Below are positions 18,339 to 27,479 of a DNA stretch of 64,000 nucleotides, piece after piece (within the stretch, counting starts at the first letter, position 1; each line of letters begins with the position of its first letter). The DNA is taken from NCBI GenBank assembly GCA_046346965.1, contig JAXMHB010000011.1, positions 1 to 64,000 of the forward strand, in the 5' to 3' direction. This stretch comes from JAXMHB01 sp046346965. Lineage in GTDB: Bacteria; Pseudomonadota; Gammaproteobacteria; Xanthomonadales; SZUA-5. The notes under the pieces were generated by a model, which searched no databases, was not told where the DNA came from, and worked only from the letters and a program-made list of their open reading frames with translations. The translations under genes were made by a program, and so were the position numbers.

Positions 18339-20210
18339 ATGACGACGGAAACGCGTGCTTTCCAGGCTGAAGTTCAGCAGGTGCTGAATCTGGTCATCCA
18401 CTCGCTGTACTCGCACAAGGAGATTTTCCTGCGCGAGTTGGTGTCCAATGCCTCGGATGCGCTCGACAAACTGCGCTTCGAGGCGATCCAGGCGCCCGAA
18501 CTGCTGGCCGGATCGCCGGAACTGGCGATCGAAATCGAGTTTGACGACAAGGCGCGCACGCTGACGCTGCGCGACAACGGCATCGGCATGCGCTTCGACG
18601 AAGTGGTCGAGAACATCGGCACCATCGCACGCTCGGGCACGCGGCGTTTTCTCGACAGCCTGAGTGGCGACGCCCGTAAGGACGCGCAGCTGATCGGTCA
18701 GTTCGGCGTCGGCTTCTACTCGGCCTTCATCGTCGCCCGCGAGGTGGAATTGCGCACGCGCCGCGCCGGCGCCGATGCCAGCGAGGGCGTTTACTGGCGT
18801 TCGGAAGGCACCGGCGAGTACTCGGTCGAGCGCATCGAGTACGCGCCGCGCGGCACCGAGATCGTGCTGCATTTGAAGGACGATGAAAGCGAGTTCCTGT
18901 CGTCCTGGCGGCTGCGCTCGCTGATCACCAAGTACTCCGAGCACATTGCCTTCCCGATCCGCATGCGCGCGGAGGCCGAGGAGGGCAGCGAGGCCGCCTG
19001 GGAGACCGTCAATCAGGCTTCGGCGCTGTGGGCGCGGCCGAAGAGCGAGCTGAAGGACGAGGACTACCAGGGCTTTTTCAAGCATCTGGCGCATAGCGAC
19101 GGCGAGGCGCTGACCTGGTCGCACAACAAGGTCGAGGGCAGTCAGAGCTACACCAGCCTGCTGTACATCCCGGCCAAAGCGCCGTTTGACCTGTACGGCA
19201 ACCAGCGCGACGAGCGCCACGGGCTGAAGCTTTACGTCAAGCGCGTCTTCATCATGGATGCGGCCGAGCACCTGCTGCCGGCCTATCTGCGCTTCGTGCG
19301 TGGCGTGGTCGATTCCGACGATCTGCCGCTGAACGTGTCGCGCGAGTTGCTGCAGGACAACAAGCTGACCCAGCAGATCCGCGCCGCCGTGATCAAGCGC
19401 ACGCTGGATGCGCTGGACAAGCTGGCCCAGGATCAGCCGGAGAAGTTCGCGAGCTTCTGGAGCGAGTTCGGGCAGGTGCTGAAGGAAGGTCTGACCGAGG
19501 ACTACGCCAATCGCGAGCGCATCGCCAAGCTGCTGCGCTTTGCCTCGACCAAGAGCGAGGGCGCCGCGCAGACGGTGTCGCTGGCCGATTATCTGGCGCG
19601 CATGCGCCCCAACCAGACGGCGATCTACTACATCACCGCCGAAAGCCATCTGGCCGCGCGCAACTCGCCGCATCTGGAAGCCTATCGCGGCAAGGACGTC
19701 GAGGTGCTGCTGGCCTCCGATCGCATCGACGAGTGGGCGCTGTCCTATCTGCATGATTTCGATGGCAAGCCGCTGGTCTCGGTCGCCAAGGGTGAAGTCG
19801 ATCTGTCGCAGATTCCGGACGCGCTCGGCAGCGAGCCGCCGGCCGCCGCCGGATTGCCGGAGGGCCTGGCCGAGCGCATCAAGGCGGTGCTGGGCGAGCG
19901 CGTGAAGGCCGTGCGCGGCAGCACGCGCTTGCGCGATTCCGCCGGTGTGCTGGTGGTGGATCAGCATGAGTTGTCCTTGCACACGCAGCGCTTGCTGAAG
20001 CAGGCGGGTCAGGGTGCCGGTGGCGGCGCGCCGACGCTGGAGCTCAATCCGAACCACGCGCTGATCGCCAAATTGGCGGCGGAAGGCGAGGGCGAGCGCT
20101 TCAACGCCTGGGCGACCTTGGTCTACGAGCAATCGGTGCTCAGCGAGGGCGGCCAGTTGGAGGATCCCAGCGGCTTCGTTCGCCGTCTCAACCAGTTGCT
20201 GTTCGCCTGA
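18339..20210 (+). CDS. htpG: Molecular chaperone HtpG (Hsp90)
   Basis: This bacterial Hsp90 (623 aa, normal length) has the GHKL ATPase domain at the N terminus: [36 protein letters not shown] and [11 protein letters not shown]. The middle domain ([29 protein letters not shown]) and a C-terminal dimerisation domain follow. The ATG at 18339 gives the usual [14 protein letters not shown] start. The next gene, hslR, is another heat-shock gene 10 nt downstream, suggesting a small heat-shock operon. Confidence 0.97.
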
Positions 20211-20220
20211 CCGCAGGCCG

Positions 20221-20625
20221 ATGGCCGAGCAATCGTCCGAGGCGATGCGCGCCGACCAGTGGTTGTGGGCGGCGCGCTTTTTCAAGACCCGCTCGCTCGC
20301 CAAGCAGGCGATCGAGGGCGGCAAAATCGAGATCAACGGCGCGCGCTGCAAACCCGCCAAGGCGGTGAAGGTGGGCGATCAGCTGCGCATTTCGCGCGGA
20401 CAGGAGCGCCTGGAAGTCGAAGTGCTGGCGCTGGCGGCCCAGCGCGGTCCGGCCAGCGTCGCCCAGACGCTGTATCAGGAGCACGAGGCCAGCAGGCTGC
20501 GCCGTGAACGCGAGCAGGAAGCGCAGCGTCTGGCGCGGCAGGCCTATCAGCCGCCTGAGGGCCGGCCCGACAAACGCGATCGCCGCGAGCTCGCCGCCTT
20601 CGAACAGCGTCAGCGCGAGGACTGA
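20221..20625 (+). CDS. hslR: Heat shock protein 15 (S4 domain)
   Basis: This 134-residue RNA-binding protein carries a single S4 domain (MRADQWLWAARFFKTRSLAKQAIEGGKIEINGARCKPAKAVKVGD) followed by a charged C-terminal tail, as in Hsp15, which recognises stalled 50S subunits carrying peptidyl-tRNA and helps recycle them. It lies 10 nt after htpG, so both probably share a heat-inducible transcript. Confidence 0.92.
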   Translation: MAEQSSEAMRADQWLWAARFFKTRSLAKQAIEGGKIEINGARCKPAKAVKVGDQLRISRGQERLEVEVLALAAQRGPASVAQTLYQEHEASRLRREREQEAQRLARQAYQPPEGRPDKRDRRELAAFEQRQRED

Positions 20626-20769
20626 TGCGGCGCCTACCGCGCGCTCCTTTGCATAGCCTTCACGGCAGGAGTAAGCAAAGCAGCGCTGGCTCGCTATAGT
20701 CAGCGCCCTTCGGGCGTTGGTGGTCACGCGGGAGGCGTCGTCACCAGCCCTGCCACAGCAGGAACGAGC

Positions 20770-22119
20770 ATGCGAGTAGCGATTTTTGGCACCGGATACG
20801 TGGGTTTGGTCACCGGTGCATGCCTGGCGGAGTCCGGCAATCACGTGGTGTGCGTCGATGTCGATGCGCACAAGATCGAACGCCTGAATCGCGGTGAGAT
20901 TCCGATCTTCGAACCGGGACTGGATGACCTGGTCGAGCGCAATCGGCAGTCTGGCAATCTCAAGTTCACCACCGACCCGGCGCAGGCGATCGCGCATGGC
21001 GACATCCTGTTCATTGCCGTCGGCACGCCGCCGGATGAGGACGGCAGCGCCGATCTGCGCTACGTCACCGCGGTGGCGCGCACCATTGGTCAGCATCTGG
21101 ATCGCTACGCCGTGGTCGTCAACAAGTCGACGGTGCCGGTCGGTACCGCCGATCGCGTGCGCGCTGCGATCGCAGCCGCGCTGGCCGAACGTGGCGTGAC
21201 GCAGGAATTCGACGTGGTATCCAACCCCGAATTCCTGAAAGAGGGCGATGCAGTCAAGGACTGCATGAAGCCCGATCGCATCGTCATCGGCTCCGGCAGC
21301 CCACGCGCGGTACAGATGCTGAAGACGCTGTACGCGCCCTTCAATCGCAATCATGAGCGCATCGTGCTGATGGACGAGCGCTCGGCCGAGCTGACCAAAT
21401 ACGCGGCCAACGCGATGCTGGCCACCAAGATCAGTTTCATGAACGAGGTGGCCAATATTGCCGAACGCGTCGGCGCCGATATCGAATCGGTGCGCCTCGG
21501 CATCGGCTCGGACCCACGCATCGGCTACGCCTTCATCTATCCCGGCATGGGCTACGGTGGTTCCTGCTTCCCGAAGGACGTGCAGGCGCTCGGCCGTACT
21601 GCGCGTTCTGTCGGCTACGAGACGCGCATCCTCGACGCCGTCGAGGCGGTCAACTACACCCAAAAAGCCAAACTCTACGAGCTGATGCAGAAGCACTTCG
21701 GCGGCGATTTGTCGGGTCGCACCATCGCCGTCTGGGGTTTGTCCTTCAAGCCAAATACCGACGATATGCGCGAGGCCCCCAGCCGCACACTGGTCGAGGC
21801 CTTGTGGGCGGCGGGCGCGAAGGTGCGCGCCTACGATCCGGAAGCGCGCGAGGAAGCGCTGCGCATTTACGGCGAGCGCGCCGATCTGACGCTGGTGCAG
21901 GAGCCGATGGACGCCGTCCAGGGCGCCGATGCGCTGGCCATCGCCACCGAGTGGAAGGTGTTCTGGAGCCCGGATTTTGCGCGGCTGGCGCAGGTCCTGC
22001 GCGCGCGGGTGCTGTTCGACGGCCGCAACATCTTCGACCCGGTGGCGGTCGAGGCCGCCGGCCTTGCCTACTACGGCATCGGCCGTGGCCGCAGCATTTC
22101 CCGTCCTGAATTCGTCTGA
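20770..22119 (+). CDS. ugd: UDP-glucose 6-dehydrogenase
   Basis: This enzyme (449 aa) oxidises UDP-glucose to UDP-glucuronate using NAD. The N-terminal Rossmann motif is [31 protein letters not shown], the Lys/Asn segment [20 protein letters not shown], and the catalytic-cysteine motif [12 protein letters not shown] are all present. The next gene decarboxylates its product, so together they form UDP-xylose for surface polysaccharide. About 140 nt upstream contain a CGCCCTTCGGGCG hairpin and a possible TATAGT -10 element. Confidence 0.96.
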   Translation: MRVAIFGTGYVGLVTGACLAESGNHVVCVDVDAHKIERLNRGEIPIFEPGLDDLVERNRQSGNLKFTTDPAQAIAHGDILFIAVGTPPDEDGSADLRYVTAVARTIGQHLDRYAVVVNKSTVPVGTADRVRAAIAAALAERGVTQEFDVVSNPEFLKEGDAVKDCMKPDRIVIGSGSPRAVQMLKTLYAPFNRNHERIVLMDERSAELTKYAANAMLATKISFMNEVANIAERVGADIESVRLGIGSDPRIGYAFIYPGMGYGGSCFPKDVQALGRTARSVGYETRILDAVEAVNYTQKAKLYELMQKHFGGDLSGRTIAVWGLSFKPNTDDMREAPSRTLVEALWAAGAKVRAYDPEAREEALRIYGERADLTLVQEPMDAVQGADALAIATEWKVFWSPDFARLAQVLRARVLFDGRNIFDPVAVEAAGLAYYGIGRGRSISRPEFV

Positions 22120-22126
22120 GGTCGCC

Positions 22127-23089
22127 ATGCGCGAAATCGATCGCAAGCGCATCCTGGTGACCGGTGGCGCCGGTTTTCTGGGTTCTCACCTGTGCGAGCG
22201 CCTGCTCGATCAGGGTCATGAAGTGCTGTGTGTGGACAACTTCTACACCGGCACCAAGGTCAACGTCGAACACCTGCTCGGGCATCCGCGTTTTGAGCTG
22301 ATGCGCCACGACGTCACCTTCCCGCTGTATGTGGAAGTCGACGAGATCTACAACCTGGCGTGCCCGGCATCGCCGATTCACTATCAGCACGATCCGGTAC
22401 AGACCACCAAGACCAGCGTGCACGGTGCAATCAACATGCTGGGTCTGGCCAAGCGCGTCAAAGCCAAGATCCTGCAGGCCTCCACCAGCGAGGTCTATGG
22501 CGACCCGAAAGTGCATCCGCAGCCCGAAGGATATTGGGGTCACGTCAATCCGATCGGCATCCGCTCCTGCTACGACGAGGGCAAGCGCTGTGCCGAGACG
22601 CTGTTTTTCGATTACCACCGCCAGCATCAGCTGCGCATCAAGGTCGCGCGCATCTTCAACACCTACGGTCCGCGCATGCACCCGAACGATGGCCGCGTGG
22701 TGTCGAACTTCATCGTCCAGGCGCTGCGGGGTGAGGCTTTGACCGTGTACGGCGAGGGCCGGCAGACACGCTCGTTCTGCTACGTCGACGATCTGGTCGA
22801 GGGGTTGATTCGCTTGATGGCCTCGCCGGATGACTTCACCGGTCCGGTCAATCTCGGCAACCCGGGCGAGTTCACCATTCTGGAGCTGGCGCAGAAGGTC
22901 ATCGCGCTGACCGGATCCGCGTCGGTCATCGATTTCAAGCCGCTACCGTCCGATGATCCGACGCAGCGTCGCCCGGTGATCGATCTGGCGCGCGAGGTCC
23001 TGGGTTGGGAGCCGACGATCACGCTGGATCGCGGCTTGCCGTCGACCATCGCGCATTTCGAGCGCTTGTTGGGACTCACGCGTACTTGA
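22127..23089 (+). CDS. uxs: UDP-glucuronate decarboxylase (UDP-xylose synthase)
   Basis: This 320-residue extended SDR enzyme converts UDP-glucuronate to UDP-xylose. Seen: NAD-binding [16 protein letters not shown], the [24 protein letters not shown] segment typical of UXS, catalytic Thr/Ser in [10 protein letters not shown], and the active-site YxxxK as [11 protein letters not shown]. The ATG at 22127 lies 7 nt after the ugd stop, so the two genes are co-transcribed. A strong inverted repeat follows the stop. Confidence 0.94.
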   Translation: MREIDRKRILVTGGAGFLGSHLCERLLDQGHEVLCVDNFYTGTKVNVEHLLGHPRFELMRHDVTFPLYVEVDEIYNLACPASPIHYQHDPVQTTKTSVHGAINMLGLAKRVKAKILQASTSEVYGDPKVHPQPEGYWGHVNPIGIRSCYDEGKRCAETLFFDYHRQHQLRIKVARIFNTYGPRMHPNDGRVVSNFIVQALRGEALTVYGEGRQTRSFCYVDDLVEGLIRLMASPDDFTGPVNLGNPGEFTILELAQKVIALTGSASVIDFKPLPSDDPTQRRPVIDLAREVLGWEPTITLDRGLPSTIAHFERLLGLTRT

Positions 23090-23097
23090 TCTGCCCG

Positions 23098-23134
23098 GCA
23101 GGCGCCTGAACGATCAGTTCAGATTGGCGCCTGC
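23098..23134 (+). terminator. Inverted repeat after uxs
   Basis: Outer arms GCAGGCGCC / GGCGCCTGC (9 bp) enclose a second pair TGAAC / GTTCA. It lies 9 nt past the uxs stop and has no T tract, so it is a terminator or a processing hairpin. Confidence 0.5.
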
Positions 23135-23333
23135 TGCATGTTCTGCGGACGCCGTCAAGATTGTGGGCGTTCCGGGCTTTCCTTTACACTCGCCCCTCCA
23201 CGGTTTCCCCCGTGTTGCGGCTACACCCCGATCAGATTGCGTGCGGGCCGGGCGCCCTCGCGCAGTGTCGGGGTCGCCGGGCGTCGGGAAATGGTGGTTC
23301 GCACTCGCCAGACTGCAGGAGAGGACCGCGATC

Positions 23334-23840
23334 GTGAAGTGGTACGTCGTCAACACCCGCCCCCGCGAAGAAACCCGCGCCGTTGAGCACCTGACCCGTG
23401 AGGGTTATCAGTGCCTCTATCCGCGCATCCGCCGCACCTTGCGCACGGCCAAAGGTCTGGTTGAACGAGTGGAGTCGCTGTTCCCCAACTATTTGTTTCT
23501 GCACGCCAATCCGATGACGGACAATCTGGCGCGCGTGCGCTCGACGCGTGGCGTACGCAATCTGGTGCGTTTTGGCCTGGAACCGGCCGAAGTGCCGCCC
23601 GAGGTCATCGAGGAATTGCAGCTGCGCGGTGACAAGCAAACCGGCGTGATCAAGCTGACCACGGCGGCGCGTCAGGCGGTGGCGGCCAAGTTCGCCGACA
23701 GCGCACTGGTGGACTTCGGCGGCGTGTTTCTGACCACCGATGGCTCCGAACGCGTGATCCTGCTGATGCGCGTGCTGGGCGATTACAACAAGGTCAACCT
23801 GCCCGAGGATCAGCTCGAAGGTTCCCAGGTCGCCGCCTGA
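23334..23840 (+). CDS. rfaH: RfaH-type transcription antiterminator
   Basis: This 168-residue specialised NusG paralogue starts with KWYVVNTRPREETRAVEHLTREGYQCLYPRI, the NGN domain pattern of RfaH, followed by FPNYLFLH and RSTRGVRNLVRFG, and a KOW-like C-terminal domain (ALVDFGGVFLTTDGSERVILLMRVLG). RfaH loads on ops sites to help RNA polymerase read through long polysaccharide operons, which fits the neighbouring UDP-sugar genes. A GTG start at 23334 was chosen because GCAGGAGAGGACC precedes it and it matches the family N terminus; the 70 upstream open codons are not protein-like. Confidence 0.9.
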   Translation: MKWYVVNTRPREETRAVEHLTREGYQCLYPRIRRTLRTAKGLVERVESLFPNYLFLHANPMTDNLARVRSTRGVRNLVRFGLEPAEVPPEVIEELQLRGDKQTGVIKLTTAARQAVAAKFADSALVDFGGVFLTTDGSERVILLMRVLGDYNKVNLPEDQLEGSQVAA

Positions 23841-23920
23841 GCGGCGATCTCAGCCGGCGCGCCGGGTGCTTGCACCGCGAGGGCGCGCCAGCCCTGAGCT
23901 CTGAGTAGCAAGAGGCCACG

Positions 23921-24541
23921 ATGGGTCTGTCCCTGCGCGATCAACTGATCCAGGCGGGCTTTCAGGCCAAGCCTGAGCCCAAACCCGAGGCGAAGAAGCC
24001 CCCGCACAAGCCGCAGGCTGCGCGGCCAGGCGAGCGTCGTCCAGAGCACGCACGCCCGGCGTCGGCCAAGCCGGCGCAGCCGGCACCGGCCAAGGCGCGC
24101 GTCGACGGCGAGCCCTCCTTGGCGCACGCTTATCAGATACGCGCCGAGGCCGAGAAGCGCGAGCGCGAGGAAGCCCAGCGGCGCGCGCAGGAAGAGGCCC
24201 AGCGCAAGCGCGAGCAGCGTCAGAAGCTGGCGCAGCTGGTGGCCGGCCAGGCGCTCAACGATCCTGCCGGCGAGCATGTCCGCAACTTCACTTACGGCCG
24301 CAAGATCCGCAAGGTCAACGTCACGCCGGCCCAGTTGCTGGCGCTGAATGCGGGTGAGCTGGGCGTCGTGCAGGTGGACGGGCGTTTCCTGATCCTGGCC
24401 CCGGAACGCGTGCGCGACGTGCTGGCGCTGGCGCCGCAGCATGTCGCCCTATTCGTGCCCGAAGGCATTGGCGCTTCGGCGAGCAGCGACGAGGACTACA
24501 GCGATCCGCGCTTCCAGGTGCCGGACGATCTGATCTGGTAG
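23921..24541 (+). CDS. DUF2058 family protein (YaiL-like)
   Basis: This 206-residue protein has the DUF2058 layout: N-terminal GLSLRDQLIQAGFQAK, a Lys/Pro/Ala-rich linker (about 15-60), a charged helix (YQIRAEAEKREREEAQRRAQEEAQRKREQRQKLAQLV cut here by function, residues about 67-104), and a C-terminal beta domain (NFTYGRKIRKVNVTPAQLLALNAGELGVV). E. coli YaiL/nucleoprotein is the named relative; its role is not established. It lies after rfaH and may share its transcript. Confidence 0.8.
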   Translation: MGLSLRDQLIQAGFQAKPEPKPEAKKPPHKPQAARPGERRPEHARPASAKPAQPAPAKARVDGEPSLAHAYQIRAEAEKREREEAQRRAQEEAQRKREQRQKLAQLVAGQALNDPAGEHVRNFTYGRKIRKVNVTPAQLLALNAGELGVVQVDGRFLILAPERVRDVLALAPQHVALFVPEGIGASASSDEDYSDPRFQVPDDLIW

Positions 24542-24559
24542 GCGTCCATAGTCCAAGCG

Positions 24560-24798
24560 ACACCCAAGGTCTCGCCGTGGGCGCTTGCTCCGGCCGCAAA
24601 CGACGCGCTATTGCGCCATGAAAGTGCGGCAGTCCTGGTCCCCTGACCCCCGCCCCCCGCCCCGCTCTTGCCCCTGCCCATTGGTGTTTGGCGGAAGGGG
24701 AAGTGTGTCGCCTTCGGCGCGCTGCTCCGGCGGCAAACGACGACGTGCAGCAGTGCCGGTCCCCCGACCCCTGCCCCCCGCCCCGCTGTTGCTCCTGC
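24560..24798. repeat. Two copies of a dispersed C-rich repeat (family B)
   Basis: This gap between the DUF2058 and enoyl-CoA hydratase genes holds two related blocks. Each has a TCGCC..GGCGC(G)CT..CTCCGGC.GCAAACGA part followed by GGTCCCCTGACCCCCGCCCC or a close variant. Further copies occur at 26815-26935 (opposite strand) and 27283-27420. No gene is visible here. Confidence 0.7.
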
Positions 24799-25554
24799 TC
24801 AGCCCTTCGCCTTCAGCCGCGCCACCAACGCCTGCAGCACCGCCTGGGTTTCCGGATGGAACCAGCCCTCGACGAACTCGTCCACCTGCATCGCTGACGC
24901 GTCCTGGTAGATCGCACAGAGATCGGCACGGGCGGCGGCGCGATTGAGCCGCATGGCGCGGCGCGGCAGGCCCAGATGAAAGCGACACCATTCGAGGGCG
25001 CGCGGAATCACTTGCGCGGGTGCCACGAGCTCGTCCACCAGTCCGATGGCCAGCGCCGCACTGGCGTCGATCATGTTGCCGGCGACCACATGGCGTTCGG
25101 CGCGGTGTGCACCCACCAGGCGCTGCAGCGAGGCCAGGATGGCGCGCGGCAGGGCGAGTCCGACCTGGGTTTCATTGAGGCCGAGCTTGAACGGGCCCTC
25201 GGCCATGACTCGGTAGTCGCAGTTGAGCGCTACCACGGTGCCACCGGCCGGGCTGTGGCCGGTGATGGCGGCAACCGTGGGTACCGGCGAGCAGGCGACC
25301 GCCGCCATCAATCCATAGAAGTCGTCCCACATCGCCAGCATGCCGGCGCGATCGAGTTGCAACAGCGCGGGCACATCGAGGCCGGCGCTGAACAGCCCTG
25401 GTCCGGCTGACAGCACGATCGCCTCGGCGCCCTCCGCGGGTGCGGCGCTGATCGCCTGACGCAGCAGCCGGATGAGTTCTGGCGACAGCGCGTTGACCGG
25501 CGGACGCGCCAGACGCAACTCCAGAATTCGATCGTGCTGCAGGTGTTCGAGCAT
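24799..25554 (-). CDS. Enoyl-CoA hydratase/isomerase family protein
   Basis: This crotonase-fold protein (251 aa) has the two oxyanion-hole segments (LFSAGLDVPALL and TGHSPAGGTVVALNCDYRVMAEG) and the active-site loop KLGLNETQVGLALP. A single acidic residue in NETQVG, with an alanine-type second position, is more typical of delta3-delta2 enoyl-CoA isomerases than of hydratases. The N terminus LARPPVNALSPELI is standard. It probably works in fatty-acid beta-oxidation. It is divergent from the next lipoprotein gene. Confidence 0.85.
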   Translation of the reverse strand: MLEHLQHDRILELRLARPPVNALSPELIRLLRQAISAAPAEGAEAIVLSAGPGLFSAGLDVPALLQLDRAGMLAMWDDFYGLMAAVACSPVPTVAAITGHSPAGGTVVALNCDYRVMAEGPFKLGLNETQVGLALPRAILASLQRLVGAHRAERHVVAGNMIDASAALAIGLVDELVAPAQVIPRALEWCRFHLGLPRRAMRLNRAAARADLCAIYQDASAMQVDEFVEGWFHPETQAVLQALVARLKAKG

Positions 25555-25721
25555 GGCGGTGGTCTTGGTCGGAAAGCGCGCAACATAGCATCGTCCTGCC
25601 GGCGGTGGGATGGGCCGATCCGCCGCCTGAACGCCGCGCCGCGGGATCTCGCGGGCCGGCCGCGGTCAGCCGATACTGCGGCGAGGCAGAACGCCCTGAA
25701 ATGCTTGCGGAGAGTGCGCGC

Positions 25722-26789
25722 GTGCTGAAGACCCTGATACGACTGCTGCTTGCAGGCCTGTGCGCGGCGACCCTGGGCTGCGCCGCGCCGGCGCCGAAGA
25801 CGCCCGGCGTGGTTCACGTCGAGACAGCAGCCGACACGCCCGCGCCGCTGGATCTGGACGCCGGGCTGGCCCAACTCAGCGAATGGTTTGCCGGGGAGTG
25901 GGACAACTACGAGCAGGTCTATCAGGCCAAACAGGCGCCGTCGGCGGCGAACGCACATGAGCACATCCATGCGCTGTTTCGCGCGGTCGAGGTGCCGGCG
26001 ATCGGCGGCGCGGTGTTCTTCGCCCGGCAGACGCTGGACGATCAGCCGGACCGGGTGTTCAGGCTGCGCCTGTATCGCTACGCGATCGACCGCCAGCGCG
26101 ACGCCATACGCCTCGATCAGTACAGCTTCGTCCAGGAAGCGCCCTGGAAGTTGCCGACCGCAGATCTCGCGCTATTGCGTCAGCTGCGTCCTGAGGATTT
26201 GCGATATGTGCCTGAATGTGCGGTCTATTTCCGTCGCGACCCAGCCAGCGGCGGGTTTCTGGGCACGACCGATCCGGGGCAATGCAAGGTGGCATCGGAG
26301 CGCCTGGCCAAGGCGGTGACGGTGGAAGATCGGATCGAACTCGGGGCCGATCGCCTGTGGATCCTGAGCACGGCGCGCGACGACAGCGGGCGCCTGATCT
26401 ACGGCAATGCCGCCGGGATGCCGCACAAGCTGCGCAAGGTGCACTACTACAGTGGCTGGATCGCGCTCAATACGGCCGGGCGCGGCGCCAGGCCGGAAGA
26501 CAAGCAGTGGCGCAGCCTGCGCAATGTGCGCCTGCACAGCGAGGGCCGCGTGGTGCCGATCACCTGGGAAGACGGCCGTCGCACCGGCTACTCAGTGCAG
26601 CTGGCGCGCCTGACCTTTCAGGGCGACAAAGTGCACGTGCTGACGCTGAATCTGCTCGACGATGCCACCGGCCAGCCAGTGTCCTACGCCTGGGCGGATC
26701 CCGACGCGCGCCATATCGGCTTGAACCTCAAATGGTTCCAATCCGGCTTCGCGCTGGTGGACGGCGACTCGCGGTACGAGTCGCCTTGA
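25722..26789 (+). CDS. CpcT/CpeT-like lipoprotein
   Basis: This 355-residue protein resembles the CpcT/CpeT (chromophore lyase-like) family: WFAGEWDNYEQVYQAK, VPAIGGAVFFARQTLDD.PDRVFRLRLY, then CAVYFRRDPASGGFLGTTDPGQCKV with its paired cysteines. In cyanobacteria the family attaches bilins to phycobiliproteins, but homologues in non-phototrophs have no known role and no bilin genes are nearby. A lipoprotein signal (MLKTLIRLLLAGLCAATLGC) follows the GTG at 25722, itself preceded by CGGAGAG; an in-frame ATG at 25701 is the alternative start. Confidence 0.75.
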   Translation: MLKTLIRLLLAGLCAATLGCAAPAPKTPGVVHVETAADTPAPLDLDAGLAQLSEWFAGEWDNYEQVYQAKQAPSAANAHEHIHALFRAVEVPAIGGAVFFARQTLDDQPDRVFRLRLYRYAIDRQRDAIRLDQYSFVQEAPWKLPTADLALLRQLRPEDLRYVPECAVYFRRDPASGGFLGTTDPGQCKVASERLAKAVTVEDRIELGADRLWILSTARDDSGRLIYGNAAGMPHKLRKVHYYSGWIALNTAGRGARPEDKQWRSLRNVRLHSEGRVVPITWEDGRRTGYSVQLARLTFQGDKVHVLTLNLLDDATGQPVSYAWADPDARHIGLNLKWFQSGFALVDGDSRYESP

Positions 26790-26814
26790 GGAAGCGCTGG
26801 GGAACCATGGGTGC

Positions 26815-26935
26815 GTAGGCAAAGGCGGGGCGGGGGGCAGGGGGCGGGGGACCAGCCGTGAGGCGCCCGCGTTGCACTGTCGCCGGTTTGCAGAACGAGT
26901 AAGCGCGCCGAAGGCGAGACACGGACTCTGAAGTC
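26815..26935 (-). repeat. Family B dispersed repeat, reverse orientation
   Basis: On the minus strand it reads CTCGCCTTCGGCGCGCTTAC..., then GGTCCCCCGCCCCCTGCCCC, matching the copies at 24560-24798 and 27283-27420. The rest of the gap to 27137 shows no gene. Confidence 0.7.
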
Positions 26936-27137
26936 TCGTGAGCCGCGTTGCGAGTCAGAATCGTCTGCCGCCAGGCGCGGCCCGCAGGCCTAGCCCGGCT
27001 CTCTGGACTAGGACCGGTTTGAGGCGACGGACGATTCTGGCCGCAACCCTTCGAGACGGGGCTGAATAGTGGACCCTCCGGCCTGCGATCGAGTTCGCAG
27101 GCGCTCGTGCCGACGCGCCGCATGCGGCGCAAGCCGT

Positions 27138-27272
<135 letters not shown>

Positions 27273-27282
27273 TTAGCCTCTC

Positions 27283-27420
27283 CGCACCCATGTTTGGCAA
27301 GAGTCCCTGCCTCGCCTTCGGCGCGCTTACTAGGACGGCAAACAGGTACCCGCGACTGTGCACGGAAGCGCGGCAGTGTGGGTCCCCCGACCCCTGACCC
27401 CTTGTATCTAGCTTCTGACT
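27283..27420 (+). repeat. Family B dispersed repeat, upstream of the IS110 element
   Basis: It starts with CGCACCCATGTTTGGCAAG, continues CTCGCCTTCGGCGCGCTTAC and ends with GGTCCCCCGACCCCTGACCC. The first 19 nt recur with one mismatch at 28668-28686 on the other side of the transposase gene. Confidence 0.7.
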
Positions 27421-27479
27421 CTCCTGCTTCGCTCTTGCTTCTGACAATTACTTGTCTGCTTTTGCGAACTGCGAGAGGT

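Noticed and set aside
16902..20360. Very long open frame on the minus strand (over 1,100 codons)
   Set aside because: It is the reverse shadow of the amidase and htpG genes, both certain. Its translation is Gln/His/Arg/Ala-rich with no domain.
20626..20769. RfaH ops element before ugd
   Set aside because: Only a CGCGGTAGG on the wrong strand was seen; it does not match the ops consensus in the required direction.
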